Source: Oasisia sp. SBJ-2009
Taxonomy: Eukaryota > Annelida > Polychaeta > Sabellida > Siboglinidae
Length of the DNA stretch: 64,000 nucleotides
Assembly (NCBI GenBank): GCA_964017155.1
Contig: OZ024855.1
Coordinates: forward strand, 2,874,991-2,938,990
Direction: 5' to 3'
The notes under the pieces were generated by a model. The model saw only the letters and a list, made by a program, of their open reading frames with translations, was not told where the DNA came from and did not search any database. Below, in pieces: positions 46,701 to 57,316 of the stretch; position 1 is the stretch's first letter; the number at the start of each line of letters is the position of its first letter. The translations under genes and the position numbers were made by a program.

Positions 46701-49700
46701 AATGTGTGTTAACATAATGGATCTAATGAATGAATGTGGGTAGCCAGGTAATGGGATGTTGGTGGTTGATGGCACGGGGCTCGAATTAGTTCTGGATTAT
46801 TAGTTCTGTAGGTTCCCCATTGCCAGAATGAGCACTGGAATGAGTTAGATGACAGTCTACACAGATGATGGCGTGCTAATCTGTCATCTACATGGTGTGT
46901 TAAACTGTCATCTACATGGTGTGTTAAACTGTCATCTACACATGACACCAGTGGCAATGCGTTAATGCGTGTTGTTGTTGTTGTGTAACCTGCATTTAGC
47001 TAGATTACAGTCTACACAAATGAGGGTGTGTTAAACTGACATCTGCAGCTGATACCACTGACATAAACGTATCCTTATCCAATGTCAATGTGTTAACACG
47101 TATTGTTGTTGTTGCTGTGTTAACGCGTGTTGTTGTTGCTGTGTAACTCACCTTGAGTCTGTGTATCTTGGCGTTGAAGAAGAGGAAGAGAGCAGACTTG
47201 GGGTACTCCTTCTCACAGCGCTCCAGGATCACAGTCGCCTTATCCACTCCTACAGACACTAGCAAATGAAGATTTGCCGCTCTCTGAGAACAGCTAACAT
47301 TTTCAACAATGTTTGATAGCAAAAAACAATAAAATATTTAACTAGATTTCTGAACAACACAACAAACACTGTAGATGTACTTCTTCCAAATAACTGAACT
47401 GACTGGTGTGGCAACTGGGAGTGTCCCATCATGCACAAACTCCCAGACTGTCACAACTGATGAACACAGCAGTGTCCTAGACAGCTGCCTGTGTGTCTAG
47501 ACTACACCCTTGAACCGCAACACAGGGGCCTTTCCACATGGCAGAGGCCACGCTAACTCCCCACAGAAAGCCTTCATTGGGAGGCTGTCACCTGACATCC
47601 AGTGTGTGCGCCTGAGCCATCACAGACATGTATGCTGTTCAGTTGTGTTGATTTGCAAGAAAAATAACAAGAACATTGTTTTTTCTTGTCCAATAACTGA
47701 AAGGCTCATTGGGGCACCACTGACAGCGTCTTTTAGCAATTCTTCTCACTCTTCCCTGGTATCATATCCCTTCGAACATTGCAACACTTCCATATTAGTA
47801 ATCTCATCCTGCTATTTTATACCAAGCCATTAGCATAAAAGAGAGATGCTAACTGTTTAGTGTATATCCCGCTTTTAACACTAATTCAACACGGATTAAC
47901 TGTATACAGAAGTAACACACGGCCACCCACCAGCGTCCATGCTGTTCCCATCAAGAGAGAAGAAAGGTCGGATAATGGTATGGTACCACAACAGTCCCAA
48001 CCTACAACATAAACATTTAAGAAGCCTGTAAAAACAATGAAATGATCATATCCGTGCAGCTCCTTGAAACTCCGATACTGGTTTGATACTGTATAAAATG
48101 TAATAGACATTGTCTGGTGCTACTTTTCTATTCACTTGATATACCACGTTTATTTAGACTTCGTGATAGTCTTCCATCCATCCAAACATAAGCTACATTA
48201 TATAAACCATGTTCACTGAAAAACGCAGTACAAATACATATTAACATATCACTTGCATTACCATAACACTGAGCACAACTTCTAGTGCAACGATCACTAC
48301 GTTATATCACGCTTTTCATCTCTGACCTAACTTGACGACATGAGTTATCATGCTTTCACGTGATAACTCATTTCAAGTTAGATCAAACATGAATAACATT
48401 TTCTAAAATTAACACCTCTGACCGAGACAAACGAATTCTTCGCGTGAGACTTACGTCGCCAGTGGCGCCTTCATGTCGTCCGTCTGACTTGAGTACTCCA
48501 GCGCCTCTAAACCCGTGTCACGGTCGCCCTCGAATCCCAAGAACTCAATGACCTTGAGCAGCTTCGGCGGAACCATTGATATGCACAGCTGGAAGAGACC
48601 GTAGCCGAAACTAACGGACCCCAAAAGGCGCCCGGTCCCCAATCCCGACAGCTGCGTCAAGTCAAGGCCACTCATCGTGTCACTACACATGCTTGGAATG
48701 CTTGACGTTTCCGGCGACACAGACACGTCGCTAGGTGTCGCTACCGTACAGTCGTTGGCGCAGCTGTCGCATTTCTTCTCGGCCCTCTGTTTGATCACCT
48801 TGTAGGACTGCTCGTAGATCTTCCACGCCTTGCGCAGCAGCCAGCCGCCCTTGATGTAGCTCGTGAAGTCTTGGTTCATGAAGGTCAGGATGGACCGGTA
48901 CAGCAGCGAGTCGGCCACCAGGATCTGACGCTGGAGCTTGTCTTCAACTGCCGCTTCGTCCTGACGGCAAAACAACAGGTCAGTTACTGAATATATTGTT
49001 CATGGCTCCATGAATGGTTTATTGTATGATTTGACTTACCCCTTAAAATTTGTCGATGAGTACGACGTTTCAACCCGTCAGCTATGGGTTTTGTTCACGT
49101 ACTGGTGTCACGTGTGTTGGCTCAGATTTCAGCAGGATAATTACTACCATGAACACAGACCAGGGATACCATATACCCACCATCTACAACCAAAGTATCC
49201 CGCCGAAATCTGAGCCAACACACGTGACACCAGTACGTGAACAAGGCCTGTAGCTGACGGGTCGAATCGTTGTACACATCAACAAATGTTTGCTCCAAAG
49301 TAAATCAAATCATACAATAAGCAGGTAAGTTGTTAGTCCAGGCTTTATGCAGGATAACACGTGTTGCCAGTCACACATTTTTAGTGGACACATGGATGTC
49401 AACTCACACCCATACAAGTTAGTTGAGACTTGTTTTATGACCTGAAATCAAGTACAACACATCTGATACGCATCTTCAAGGAATAACTGACAATATCTAT
49501 TTGATTTTTGAACACGTTTTATGCTCCTTCATTTGTTGTCCGCCCACCACGCCACCCGGCCACCCGGCCACCAGGCCACCAGGCCACCAGCCCACCAGGC
49601 CACCAGGCCACCAGGCCACCAGGCCACCAGCCCACCAGGCCACCAGGCCACCAGGCCACCAGGCCACCAGGCCACCAGGCCACCAGCCCACCAGCCCACC

Positions 49701-52011
49701 AGCCGCCCAGTGCTATTTCTACCCGCCCACAATGGGTTTCACCCATCCAAATGACGGGTGGGTGGGTCTCTGCTGCATAAACTTATGGTTCTTACATAAC
49801 ACACTCTCCATTACTCATGAGAGAGGACTGATCAATGTATTCCACCTCTTCAATCGAACTGCATCTTGGGCCTCTCCTGGGAAGCCTCCAGCCACAGTGC
49901 AATTTAGACATGAAGGCTATTTGTACAAAAGTATCCACCATTATCTATAGTAAGGTACTCATTCATACTGCTGAGTGAACTGGAGCAATGTAGAGTGAAC
50001 AAATCTGTTCAAGGCTTGACACGGCAGCACATAATTTTAACCAAGGTTCTCTTAGTCGAGAGTCGTAAAATCTAACTACCACTGAGCCAATGAAGAAGAA
50101 GAAAACAATTTTATTTGAGAAATTGCCTTAAAATTAGACCTACAAGTGATATCATCTAGCTTATTACTGATCACACAGATCAACACACCCAGCAGAGCAG
50201 TGGCGTAATTTCCGTTATCGCCAACGACAACACTGCAATGCCAATGGAGAATTGGAAACCACTTTATGATAGCAGCACTTACCATTATGAATATCATTAA
50301 TATAATATAAAGTGAATTAATTTAAATAACCATTACCAGAATGATCCTTCAGCATAGCAGAAGATCTAAAACTGAACCTATTGTATGAGTGGCACAGAAA
50401 GTAAACCAATGTCAACCCACAGCTACTTACAGTTGAGCCTGCCTTGGAATGTTTGCGGTGCTGAGACTTCTTGAAGCCCGACTTCTTCTCACAGCGGGTC
50501 TGTGTCTCCTCTAGAGCAGCGGTGGCCTGGGCGATCTTCTCGTCCTCAAACGTCATCAGAGCTTGCTGCAACACGATGTCAACTGTGTTTATACAGAGTT
50601 GTCACAGGAAACTATAATAAACTTTTTAATATAAAAAATAAAACAATGATTTTAAGATGTATAACACAAAAGAGAAGAATAAAAAAAGTCTCATGTCAAA
50701 ACAATTTGAATTAATTAGTTTTAATAAACACATGTGTCTTTAAAATAATCATTAGATATAAGCATGAATCAAGATAGACATAATTAGAGCAAAGGCCTGC
50801 CACTTACTTTTTTAAATTGTGGAAACATGATTTAAAATAAATAAGTCCTGATTTTTTTGCAAACGATGGCCATAGTTTCAGCTGATTTTATAGTGATAGG
50901 TTGCTGCTGTGTTGAAAGCACATTTGATAATAATGAACTTAGTCTTAGGGATCAACATTTTTGGGAAACCTGATATTCTCAGGTTCTGTGGATATCTGAA
51001 AATTGTACTGGTGTAGGAGACACAAGTCTAACCAAATAATGTGGGGGTTGAGCAGAAAGGTTTGGTGTGCGATAGAGCATTACAGAGGCTTGTGCTATCA
51101 CTGTGTATTTATACTAAGTTCATTTGATATACAATTTATAGTTGTTTGCCGTATCCAGGTACAGTAACTATCATCATAATTGTTTATATATGTACATAAT
51201 AATGTGTGTGCACTGTACTGTGCATGTGTAATACAATGCCAACAGCTGAATGGTTAACTTGTCATAAACATTTCAAACAATGTGGCCAAGTATATAACAG
51301 CCTACTGTCATTTTGAACTACTGTAGTACAACTGAAGCTTAAACGACATTGCTGTAATAAGTGAATCGTAAGAAGACTTACCATGAAGAGAACAAAACTG
51401 CTGCCAGAACACATCACGGGGCTGTAGTCCCTGCAACAAACACCAGCGTTGTCAGTAGGCCACGAACAATATGGCCGACATTTAAAATTGCTTTGAAACT
51501 GACTTTAAACAAGTCTTTTATCACACAGTTTCCTGCCAGGACTGCTCAAGGAGCTGTACACCTGACTCCTTCACAGATCTCTCCAATCAAACACCATCTC
51601 AACTTACCTGGGGAGTATTCAGCCACACTACAATTAATATGCAAAGAGCCTACATAAATGTCTGCCTCTGTCTATTGCAAACTTTTCATTCATAGTCAAA
51701 TGAAATGGAGAAATGCAGAATGAACAACCTTGTCCAAGATTCAATGCAGCATAAGATTCAAAACTGGGTTTTCTTGATCAAGAGTCATTGTTCTAGCCAT
51801 TGTATAGTGTATACCATCTGATTTGATTTTCATTTAATCAACTGATCTGTGTTAAAACAACAACTGAGTTTGACTGATTATATGTAAGACTGTATCGATG
51901 TGGCTATCTATATAAGATATAATTTTTTATTTTAATTAGAAAAAATATTTGTTCAGTATTCATCACTGTTTGTTGCAATATTACAGTATTTATGTCACTA
52001 TATTCATTATA

Positions 52012-52049
<38 letters not shown>

Positions 52050-52078
52050 AAATATTATATATATATATATATGTAGTA

Positions 52079-52161
<83 letters not shown>

Positions 52162-55100
52162 GTGTGTCATTGGTCTACTAATTATAACATTTCCTCATGA
52201 ATCAACCATTAGCCACAAGGGCTGTTGTACGATATCATGGAATAAGGTCATGCAGGGTCAAGCAAGTTTCAATCACCTCAGCCCACTCAGTAGTAATCTT
52301 AATTTATTTGCACATGGCTTAATGACTGCTTGTCTAAAAGTAAAGATAAAGAACAAGAATGAATGGCTAGCACTGCCCAGCAGTGTGAATGTGTCAACAT
52401 AAAACTGACCAGAGATTTCTTATGTGAACACTTTTTTGGAGTCCCAATTAATTTTGTCCACTTATCATAAATCTGATCTCATTGCACAAAAATATCATAT
52501 AAATGATATTGTATAAATTATTGTTGCTGTTACATAACTTACATTGTTTTTTATGGACCATTTTTTTGGGGGGAAATTTAGTTGTTTTGTTTTGTTGCAG
52601 TTCACATTTTGTCAAAACATGGAAATAGACAATTTTAGTAAATGGTTCATGATACTATACAACATCTAATTTAGTACCATAGAATTAGCTAAATTAGCCA
52701 AGTGATGTCTACTGTAATGGCAAGAATGTATCAATATATTGATCAACGTTGCAATTGCAGAAGGGAGCAAAAATGTAGCATGCTTAGTTACTGTATTATT
52801 GTAGTTTTTCATAAAGAAATCATTATATGTATACCTGGTTTGAGAAATATTATATGCCTGCATAGGCCCTAGGATTAGCTAAGTACTATTTGCTCTACCC
52901 ATGTGTAAGGTATAAATGCAAAATGGCTCAACCTCAGGACTTTTACCATTTGTTGTATCTATAACTATAACTGGCAAACTTACTAATTACTATATACACA
53001 TCATGAGTGACACTGGTGGCTTCATTTGTTTGATGTCTCAATGTGGAATGAGTCTGTCCACGTCGACATTATGAGTCAAGTCATGAATCACTATGTATTA
53101 TGTATGTATACATACGTTCCACATGCAGATATGATGTCATGTGCTAGTATAACCTCCAAGAATAAAGCTAGCCGGCTAATAATTAATATGTATATTATCC
53201 TGTGTGATCATACTCATGATAAATTAATAAAGCAGTGATTTACTTGAAGCAGGCCTAATCAAACTAGACAGTTTGCTATATAATACTTACAACCTCACAG
53301 TTCCTGCCAGGTGGTCTTTGGCCTACCATAAAATACTGTGTCAATGTAATCTCTAACTGATTCATGGGACATGTTCTGGCCATAGTGTACTTTGGTTGCA
53401 CATTTTTTGGATGCAGGAATTTTTGTAAAAATACTCACAAAACAATTTGTCAAACAATTTGTTTGCACAAATTTAATTAAATATGTATCAACATTTTAGC
53501 ATACATTATTATCATAGCTGACTGTGTTCAGGTTTTTGTTAAAGGACAAACAAAGTTAACTTTTACGTGGCATACACCTAATAGAGTTAATACAAAGTAA
53601 CAATTTCCACATATACTCAATTTTTTAACGCCACCAGTTTACCAGAAAAATATTTTTTAACACCCAGCCATCCAAATTCTATGCGCTACCCGATCTTAGA
53701 CGAAGAATGACGTCACGACGGTGATCGAGGCGCTCTCCATGTAGATTCCCTGCATAGGGTTTGGCTGTTGTCATGAAATGGCTGCAACTCGGCAACGCGC
53801 GTAACATGCTGATGACGGTAAATATAAAGTTGTCCATTATTGTTATCGCTGAAATCATCCCATCAACTGATGATACATGTCTACATCAAAGCATTTCTCC
53901 TCAAACTGGACCGAGCAAAGTGCCAAACAGTACGCCCGCAAATCACCAACGTGAATCCATTGTTTCAATACTACCGGTTGTTTCAACTATTATTGCAACC
54001 GTATGCTGAACATGAAGGCATAATTACTAAAGTTTACCATAGATTTAACCACAGATTTAGATATACGTCTATAAGCAGCTGCTAGATGTCACGCCAACTG
54101 AACGAACTGTCGAAGACTTGAAGTTGTTGACCCTTAACAGCGTCACCGGAAGCTGACCGAGATACAGAATGCCGCGCGCTGAATGGCCAAGCCAAATTAA
54201 CCCTTCACCTATGGCGGCGTCTAGACCATCATGGATTTCGTTAGAATTTTAGACTTTAACCCATTTTATCCGGAATACGATTCTAGTCGTAGTTACCCTT
54301 TTTATCCGGAATACGATTCTGGTCGTAGTTTGCACTTGGCACGGCTTCCCCGCACTCTGACGTTTTGGAATCCCATTGGCTGGTTAACACCGAAAGACGT
54401 CAGTATATCGGGATCACTAGGAAACCCATATTTTTCAACCAATCAGTGCCGTTCTTTGGGTATTTGCCGTCCAAAGTCGGCACCCCCAAGCCAAAGTGAA
54501 ATCAAAGATGGCGTCGAGTCGCAAAGATCGTTAAATGTTGACGTATTTCGAAGGATAACTCCATTAATTTACTTCATACTGTTGATGACAAGAAGGCAGA
54601 CACGTGGATAGCCAATATAAGATGGACGGTTATGGTATTTGATGCGATATTTGTCCGTGAAGACATACTTTGAAGCCATCGAAGTGGGATCGACCGACAA
54701 CGGCATTCATTTTCGCTCACCGCGCACCACGCCGGTTTTTTTGGCGCCAAACAAAGTTAAGATTATTTCCAACGATGGTAACTACTTCATCAATAAAGTG
54801 ACGTTGAAATGTTGACCAACGTTGTTACTTTAGAGTACTTATTTATTAGTTATAAGAAATAAGCCACAAAATTATACATCGTTGACAGAAAATATTTCAC
54901 AAATTTGCATAATTCCGCTCAGCGGCGCCACACGTTGGCGATTCAATCGACTGACATGGGGGTTATTACAAACAATTTTACATTATGAGATTATTATCCA
55001 AGATATGTGGACAAGTTGTATACCTTTGTTTTCAGCAGAGAGTAATGCATAAAATAAAGTCAACTTGCTCATTGACATGTTGTCTCCTTCTTGGCGAAAA

Positions 55101-56634
55101 TGTCAGGTGAAAACTAATGTGACAAACCCCAACATAGGTTTGAATTTATTGGGCATGTTTTGTCATATGCCACATAAAATATATATGATAAAACTATGAG
55201 TTTGTCAATGCGACTTGATAGTTTATTTTATCTACTTTCTAAAGGTATATCACATTTAAAAATTGATTGAGAAATAATAAAGTTATGTCCATTTTAAATG
55301 AAGGCCTGTCATTTTGTAATGCTGACAGATTGATTTGAGGAAATGATCAGGAACTGGCTGCAACTCGTCTGCACTAGCTTCAGGATAAAATGGGTTAAAG
55401 TCACATTCTGAGTAAACCGCTGACCTTAAAAAATTGAGTATTTTGAGAGAAATTGTTACTTTGTATAAACTCTATTAGGTGTATGACACGAAGCCGTAGC
55501 CTTTTTTTGTCCTTTAAAGGCAGTGGCTACGCGTACGTAAGCCAAACATTTAGGCCGCCAGTTTAAAGTACGGCATTTATTCTGCGCATGCGTATGCTAT
55601 TATTTTCAGTTACGTGAGCTGTATTTTTAGCAACGGTACAGCACTCGATATGTGCATGATTTCCATACGTGAGCCTTACCTTTAGTAGCTTTCAATTTCA
55701 AAAGTACGCAATATACATATATAAGCTCTACTGCCATATCTTTAGCACTCAGATCTAAAAGTAGGCATGCCTAGGTGATATTGTTTTTAGCGTGTGCATT
55801 CCGTATTTTTAGCAAACAAATCTAAAAGTATGTTTTTCCGCGCGTGCATGTTGATGTACGCACGAACGGAAGCTGTTTTGGCACTCAGTTATTTTTACAT
55901 GAGTTTTTGTGCCTTTCATTTTTTTCGCACGTTGACATATATAGCCCTATGGTACGTTGTCAGAAAATCTAACAATGTTGATAGCATCGTTCCCTCGTGT
56001 AATTCCGCCATATCGATGCAACGAGATGGACGCAACATGCGTGCGCAGAAATGAAAAACAGATGCTCGCGCATCCTCACGTATGGTTAGGCTACGTGTCT
56101 AAAGATATGGCTCACGTACGCGTAGACACTTCGTTTGTTAAAATGGCATAAAACTGCAGTACCGACAATTAATTGACTAGCCAGTACATACCTGTATATG
56201 ACTATTTCTGTGTGATAAACTATATAGACGGAGTATATAGACTATGTCAAGACTATAATATATCTATAGTACTTTAGCCGGCTAAAAATTAATAATTATA
56301 TTTAATATATATTAGTCACCTAAGGCTAAGCCAAGCCAGAGTAAGGCTAAGCATACGTACCATAGGCAAGCCCTATCCCTATCCCTAGTCTGTACTGCCC
56401 AGTCTTGGAGGCTAAGTTAGGGCATTCCACTCTATCAACACATTTAAAAACAAGTATAATTCCGCGCTACTTGAAAACTTACTTGTATTTCATGTATAAC
56501 TCCTCTGCTTGGGTCCATTCATTATTCAAAATCATGCGAATGCCTTGCAATGCCAGTTTTGCGTCGTCGAAATGTTGGTCGGCTATGTCACCATTCATAT
56601 CTGGAGTCTTCGTTTCTTCCGCGATTTGTGCCAT
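40447..56634 (-). CDS. TTC39C: TTC39C-like tetratricopeptide repeat protein, 15 exons
   Basis: Exons in transcript order: 56634-56483, 51430-51382, 50565-50431, 48960-48455, 48001-47931, 47249-47152, 46273-46180, 44994-44940, 44414-44362, 43983-43874, 43556-43433, 42445-42348, 41898-41794, 41038-41000, 40536-40447. The sum is 1779 nt, or 592 aa; every splice phase agrees, and the length fits human TTC39C (about 580). Recognisable blocks are [109 protein letters not shown] and DYDFEGRLNIRIYAAL. The family (TTC39/IML2-like, DUF3808) has TPR repeats and poorly known function. Introns carry several mobile elements; exon 8 abuts the 33-bp array described separately. Confidence 0.95.
40631..40733. 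repeat. (TG)n microsatellite
   Basis: About 100 bp of TG dinucleotides with one GAG interruption, in the last intron of TTC39C. Confidence 0.97.
42533..42842 (+). mobile_element. tRNA-derived SINE, near-complete copy
   Basis: Closely matches the copy at 7264-7600: box A-like GTGGCTCAGAGGTAGAGC, box B GGGTTCGAATCCTGGCTGC, CTTGGGCAAGTTTTTCACTC, then the GTAAAGCGCTTTGAGC end and a CTTTACCTTT tail. It is opposite in orientation to TTC39C, in the intron between exons 11 and 12. Confidence 0.85.
43085..43285 (+). repeat. Interspersed repeat, copy A2
   Basis: Shares ordered blocks with 12080-12300. It includes a palindrome, CTACTTGTCC-TCG-GGACAAGTAG, at about 43253-43275. Confidence 0.6.
44251..44294. 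repeat. Perfect 18-bp inverted repeat (hairpin) in TTC39C intron 9
   Basis: GCTAACACTTAGACCAGT at 44251-44268 is followed after 8 bases by its exact reverse complement at 44277-44294. A stable stem-loop is expected in DNA or RNA. Confidence 0.9.
44976..45764 (-). repeat. 33-bp tandem array, 24 copies, that replicates the TTC39C exon 8 splice acceptor
   Basis: Reading the minus strand, each unit is close to CTGCAG|GCTGTATGAGTATGATGATG followed by TTGTTAC; a few are 30 bp long for lack of three bases. I counted 24 copies. The copy nearest the exon supplies the real acceptor and the first 18-20 bases of exon 8 (44994-44940). All units are multiples of 3 and open in the exon 8 frame, so use of any upstream AG would add whole LLPAGCMSMMM-type 11-residue repeats without a stop. 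A few units have TATGCAG or CTTGCAG variants. Confidence 0.95.
46855..46935. repeat. 26-bp tandem repeat, three units
   Basis: CTGTCATCTACATGGTGTGT followed by TAAA is repeated about three times within the intron between TTC39C exons 6 and 7. A GTTGTTGTTG run follows at about 46970. Confidence 0.8.
48322..48385. repeat. Imperfect hairpin in TTC39C intron 4
   Basis: TGACCTAACTTGA and ATGAGTTATCA on the left pair with TGATAACTCAT and TCAAGTTAGATCA on the right. The arms are about 24 bp with a small bulge and short loop, sited 70 bp from the exon 4 donor. Confidence 0.75.
49019..49320. mobile_element. Fold-back MITE of about 302 bp in TTC39C intron 3
   Basis: The two halves are inverted copies of each other: the outer ends TTATTGTATGATTTGA and TCAAATCATACAATAA match, and inner segments such as TTCACGTACTGGTGTCACGT and GTGTTGGCTCAGATTTC are perfect in both arms. 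Arms are about 125 bp with a spacer of roughly 50 bp. There is no coding capacity. I could not define a target-site duplication, so the superfamily is open. Confidence 0.85.
49541..49705. repeat. GGCCACCA 8-bp minisatellite
   Basis: About 20 tandem units of GGCCACCA, with AGCCCACC variants arranged regularly. It produces Trp/Gly- and His/Pro/Ala-rich spurious ORFs on both strands. It lies directly before repeat copy B2. Confidence 0.95.
49708..49790 (+). repeat. Interspersed repeat, copy B2
   Basis: Matches 20318-20395: ATTTCTACC, CCCACAATGGGTTTCACCC, ATCCAA, GGGTGGGTGGGTCTCTG and GCATAAA in order. Confidence 0.6.
49840..50092 (-). mobile_element. tRNA-derived SINE, minus orientation, diverged
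   Basis: Reverse complement of the SINE head and body: GCTCAGTGGTAGTTAG-like box A region near 50090, AACCTTGGTTAAAA, then TCACTCTACATTGCTCCAGT near 49995 and the ACTATAGATAATGGTGGATA equivalent near 49940. The 3' tail is degraded. Confidence 0.75.
51600..51802 (-). mobile_element. Degraded SINE copy, minus orientation
   Basis: Reverse complement keeps the same block order as the other SINEs (ATGCAGAATGAACAACCTTG, CAATAGACAGAGGCAGACAT, TGAATACTCCCC-like), with many differences. It lies in TTC39C intron 1. Confidence 0.55.
52015..52160. repeat. (TA)n microsatellite block
   Basis: Two long TA runs separated by ACACAAAATATTA and TGTAGTATGTACA, in TTC39C intron 1. Confidence 0.95.
53543..55513. 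mobile_element. Non-autonomous piggyBac-like DNA transposon, 1.97 kb
   Basis: The element begins AGGACAAAC at 53543 and ends GTCCT at 55513. TTAA lies immediately outside both ends (53539-53542 and 55514-55517). The terminal inverted repeats are about 86-88 bp (53543-53628 and 55426-55513), very similar after the first 28 bases, sharing CATACACCTAATAGAGTT and TACAAAGTAACAATTT. A TTAA target duplication is characteristic of piggyBac-type elements. No transposase reading frame is present, so it would depend on a partner. It sits in TTC39C intron 1. Confidence 0.82.
54255..54330 (+). repeat. 36-bp direct repeat inside the piggyBac-like element
   Basis: TTTATCCGGAATACGATTCT followed by [AG]GTCGTAGTT occurs twice in tandem. 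The left flank GACTTTAACCCATTTTATCC also matches, in reverse complement, about 55382-55403. An ORF of 126 codons (54231-54611) crosses it but resembles no protein I know. Confidence 0.7.
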
Positions 56635-57316
56635 TGTTAGAAAATTAAACAGCTTCGTTGCAGTTTTGTTATTCAGGCATCGATGCACACATTCGACGCT
56701 AGCGCCTTGTCATTCCCCTGACACCTGCTGACAATGTTGTTTAGGTTTCTCCACCTCCTCTTCCGGTTTTGAGATACCCGTATAGACAATAGGAAACTGT
56801 ATCCGATTGGATTTCTTTTAAATTGGGCTTATGGAATATTTAGTTCAAAGTATTTATAGTTATATGTGTGTGTGCTTAGTTTCAACTGCGTTCTTATTCC
56901 ACCAGCGTGTTATAAAATTGAAAACAAATTACGCATGTTTTCTCAAGAAAATTGTGTGCAATGTTCACTTCCCAAAGTTATTACGACCTCTTTAACTTAC
57001 TTATACTGCTTATCTAAACAGCATATTTGTTTTATATGTGCCATATAATATAATGCTAGTTAATACATGGTTCTGTCAAAAAATTGTGTACTTTAACTGA
57101 AGCAAAGTAACACATGTAGTAATTTTGCATGTTCATGTATGTGAATTTTGCTTATAGTTATACACTATGTGACAACATGTCAAGCTCGTCCGTTTTGCTG
57201 CCGGTCACAATGAAATCGGCAGCTTAAAAATATACGAGTAAATAATAACAGGGATGTGATGTTACGCTTTTGGCGGCTAAAATCAGCCTAGCTAAAGAAC
57301 TACTTAAATCGACGAT
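56635..57316. promoter_or_regulatory. Head-to-head promoter region of TTC39C and CENPO
   Basis: About 0.68 kb separates the TTC39C ATG (56634, minus) from the proposed CENPO ATG (57317, plus). I see no TATA box or clear CpG island. The TTC39C reading frame is open a further 18 codons upstream to another ATG at 56688, so its start may be there. Confidence 0.4.

Noticed and set aside
54231..54611. 126-codon ORF as a gene
   Set aside because: It lies inside the piggyBac-like element, spans a direct repeat, and resembles no transposase or other protein I know.
54595..54935. Separate MITE suggested by GGCGCCAAAC-type words
   Set aside because: No second terminus was found; it is explained as interior of the piggyBac-like element.
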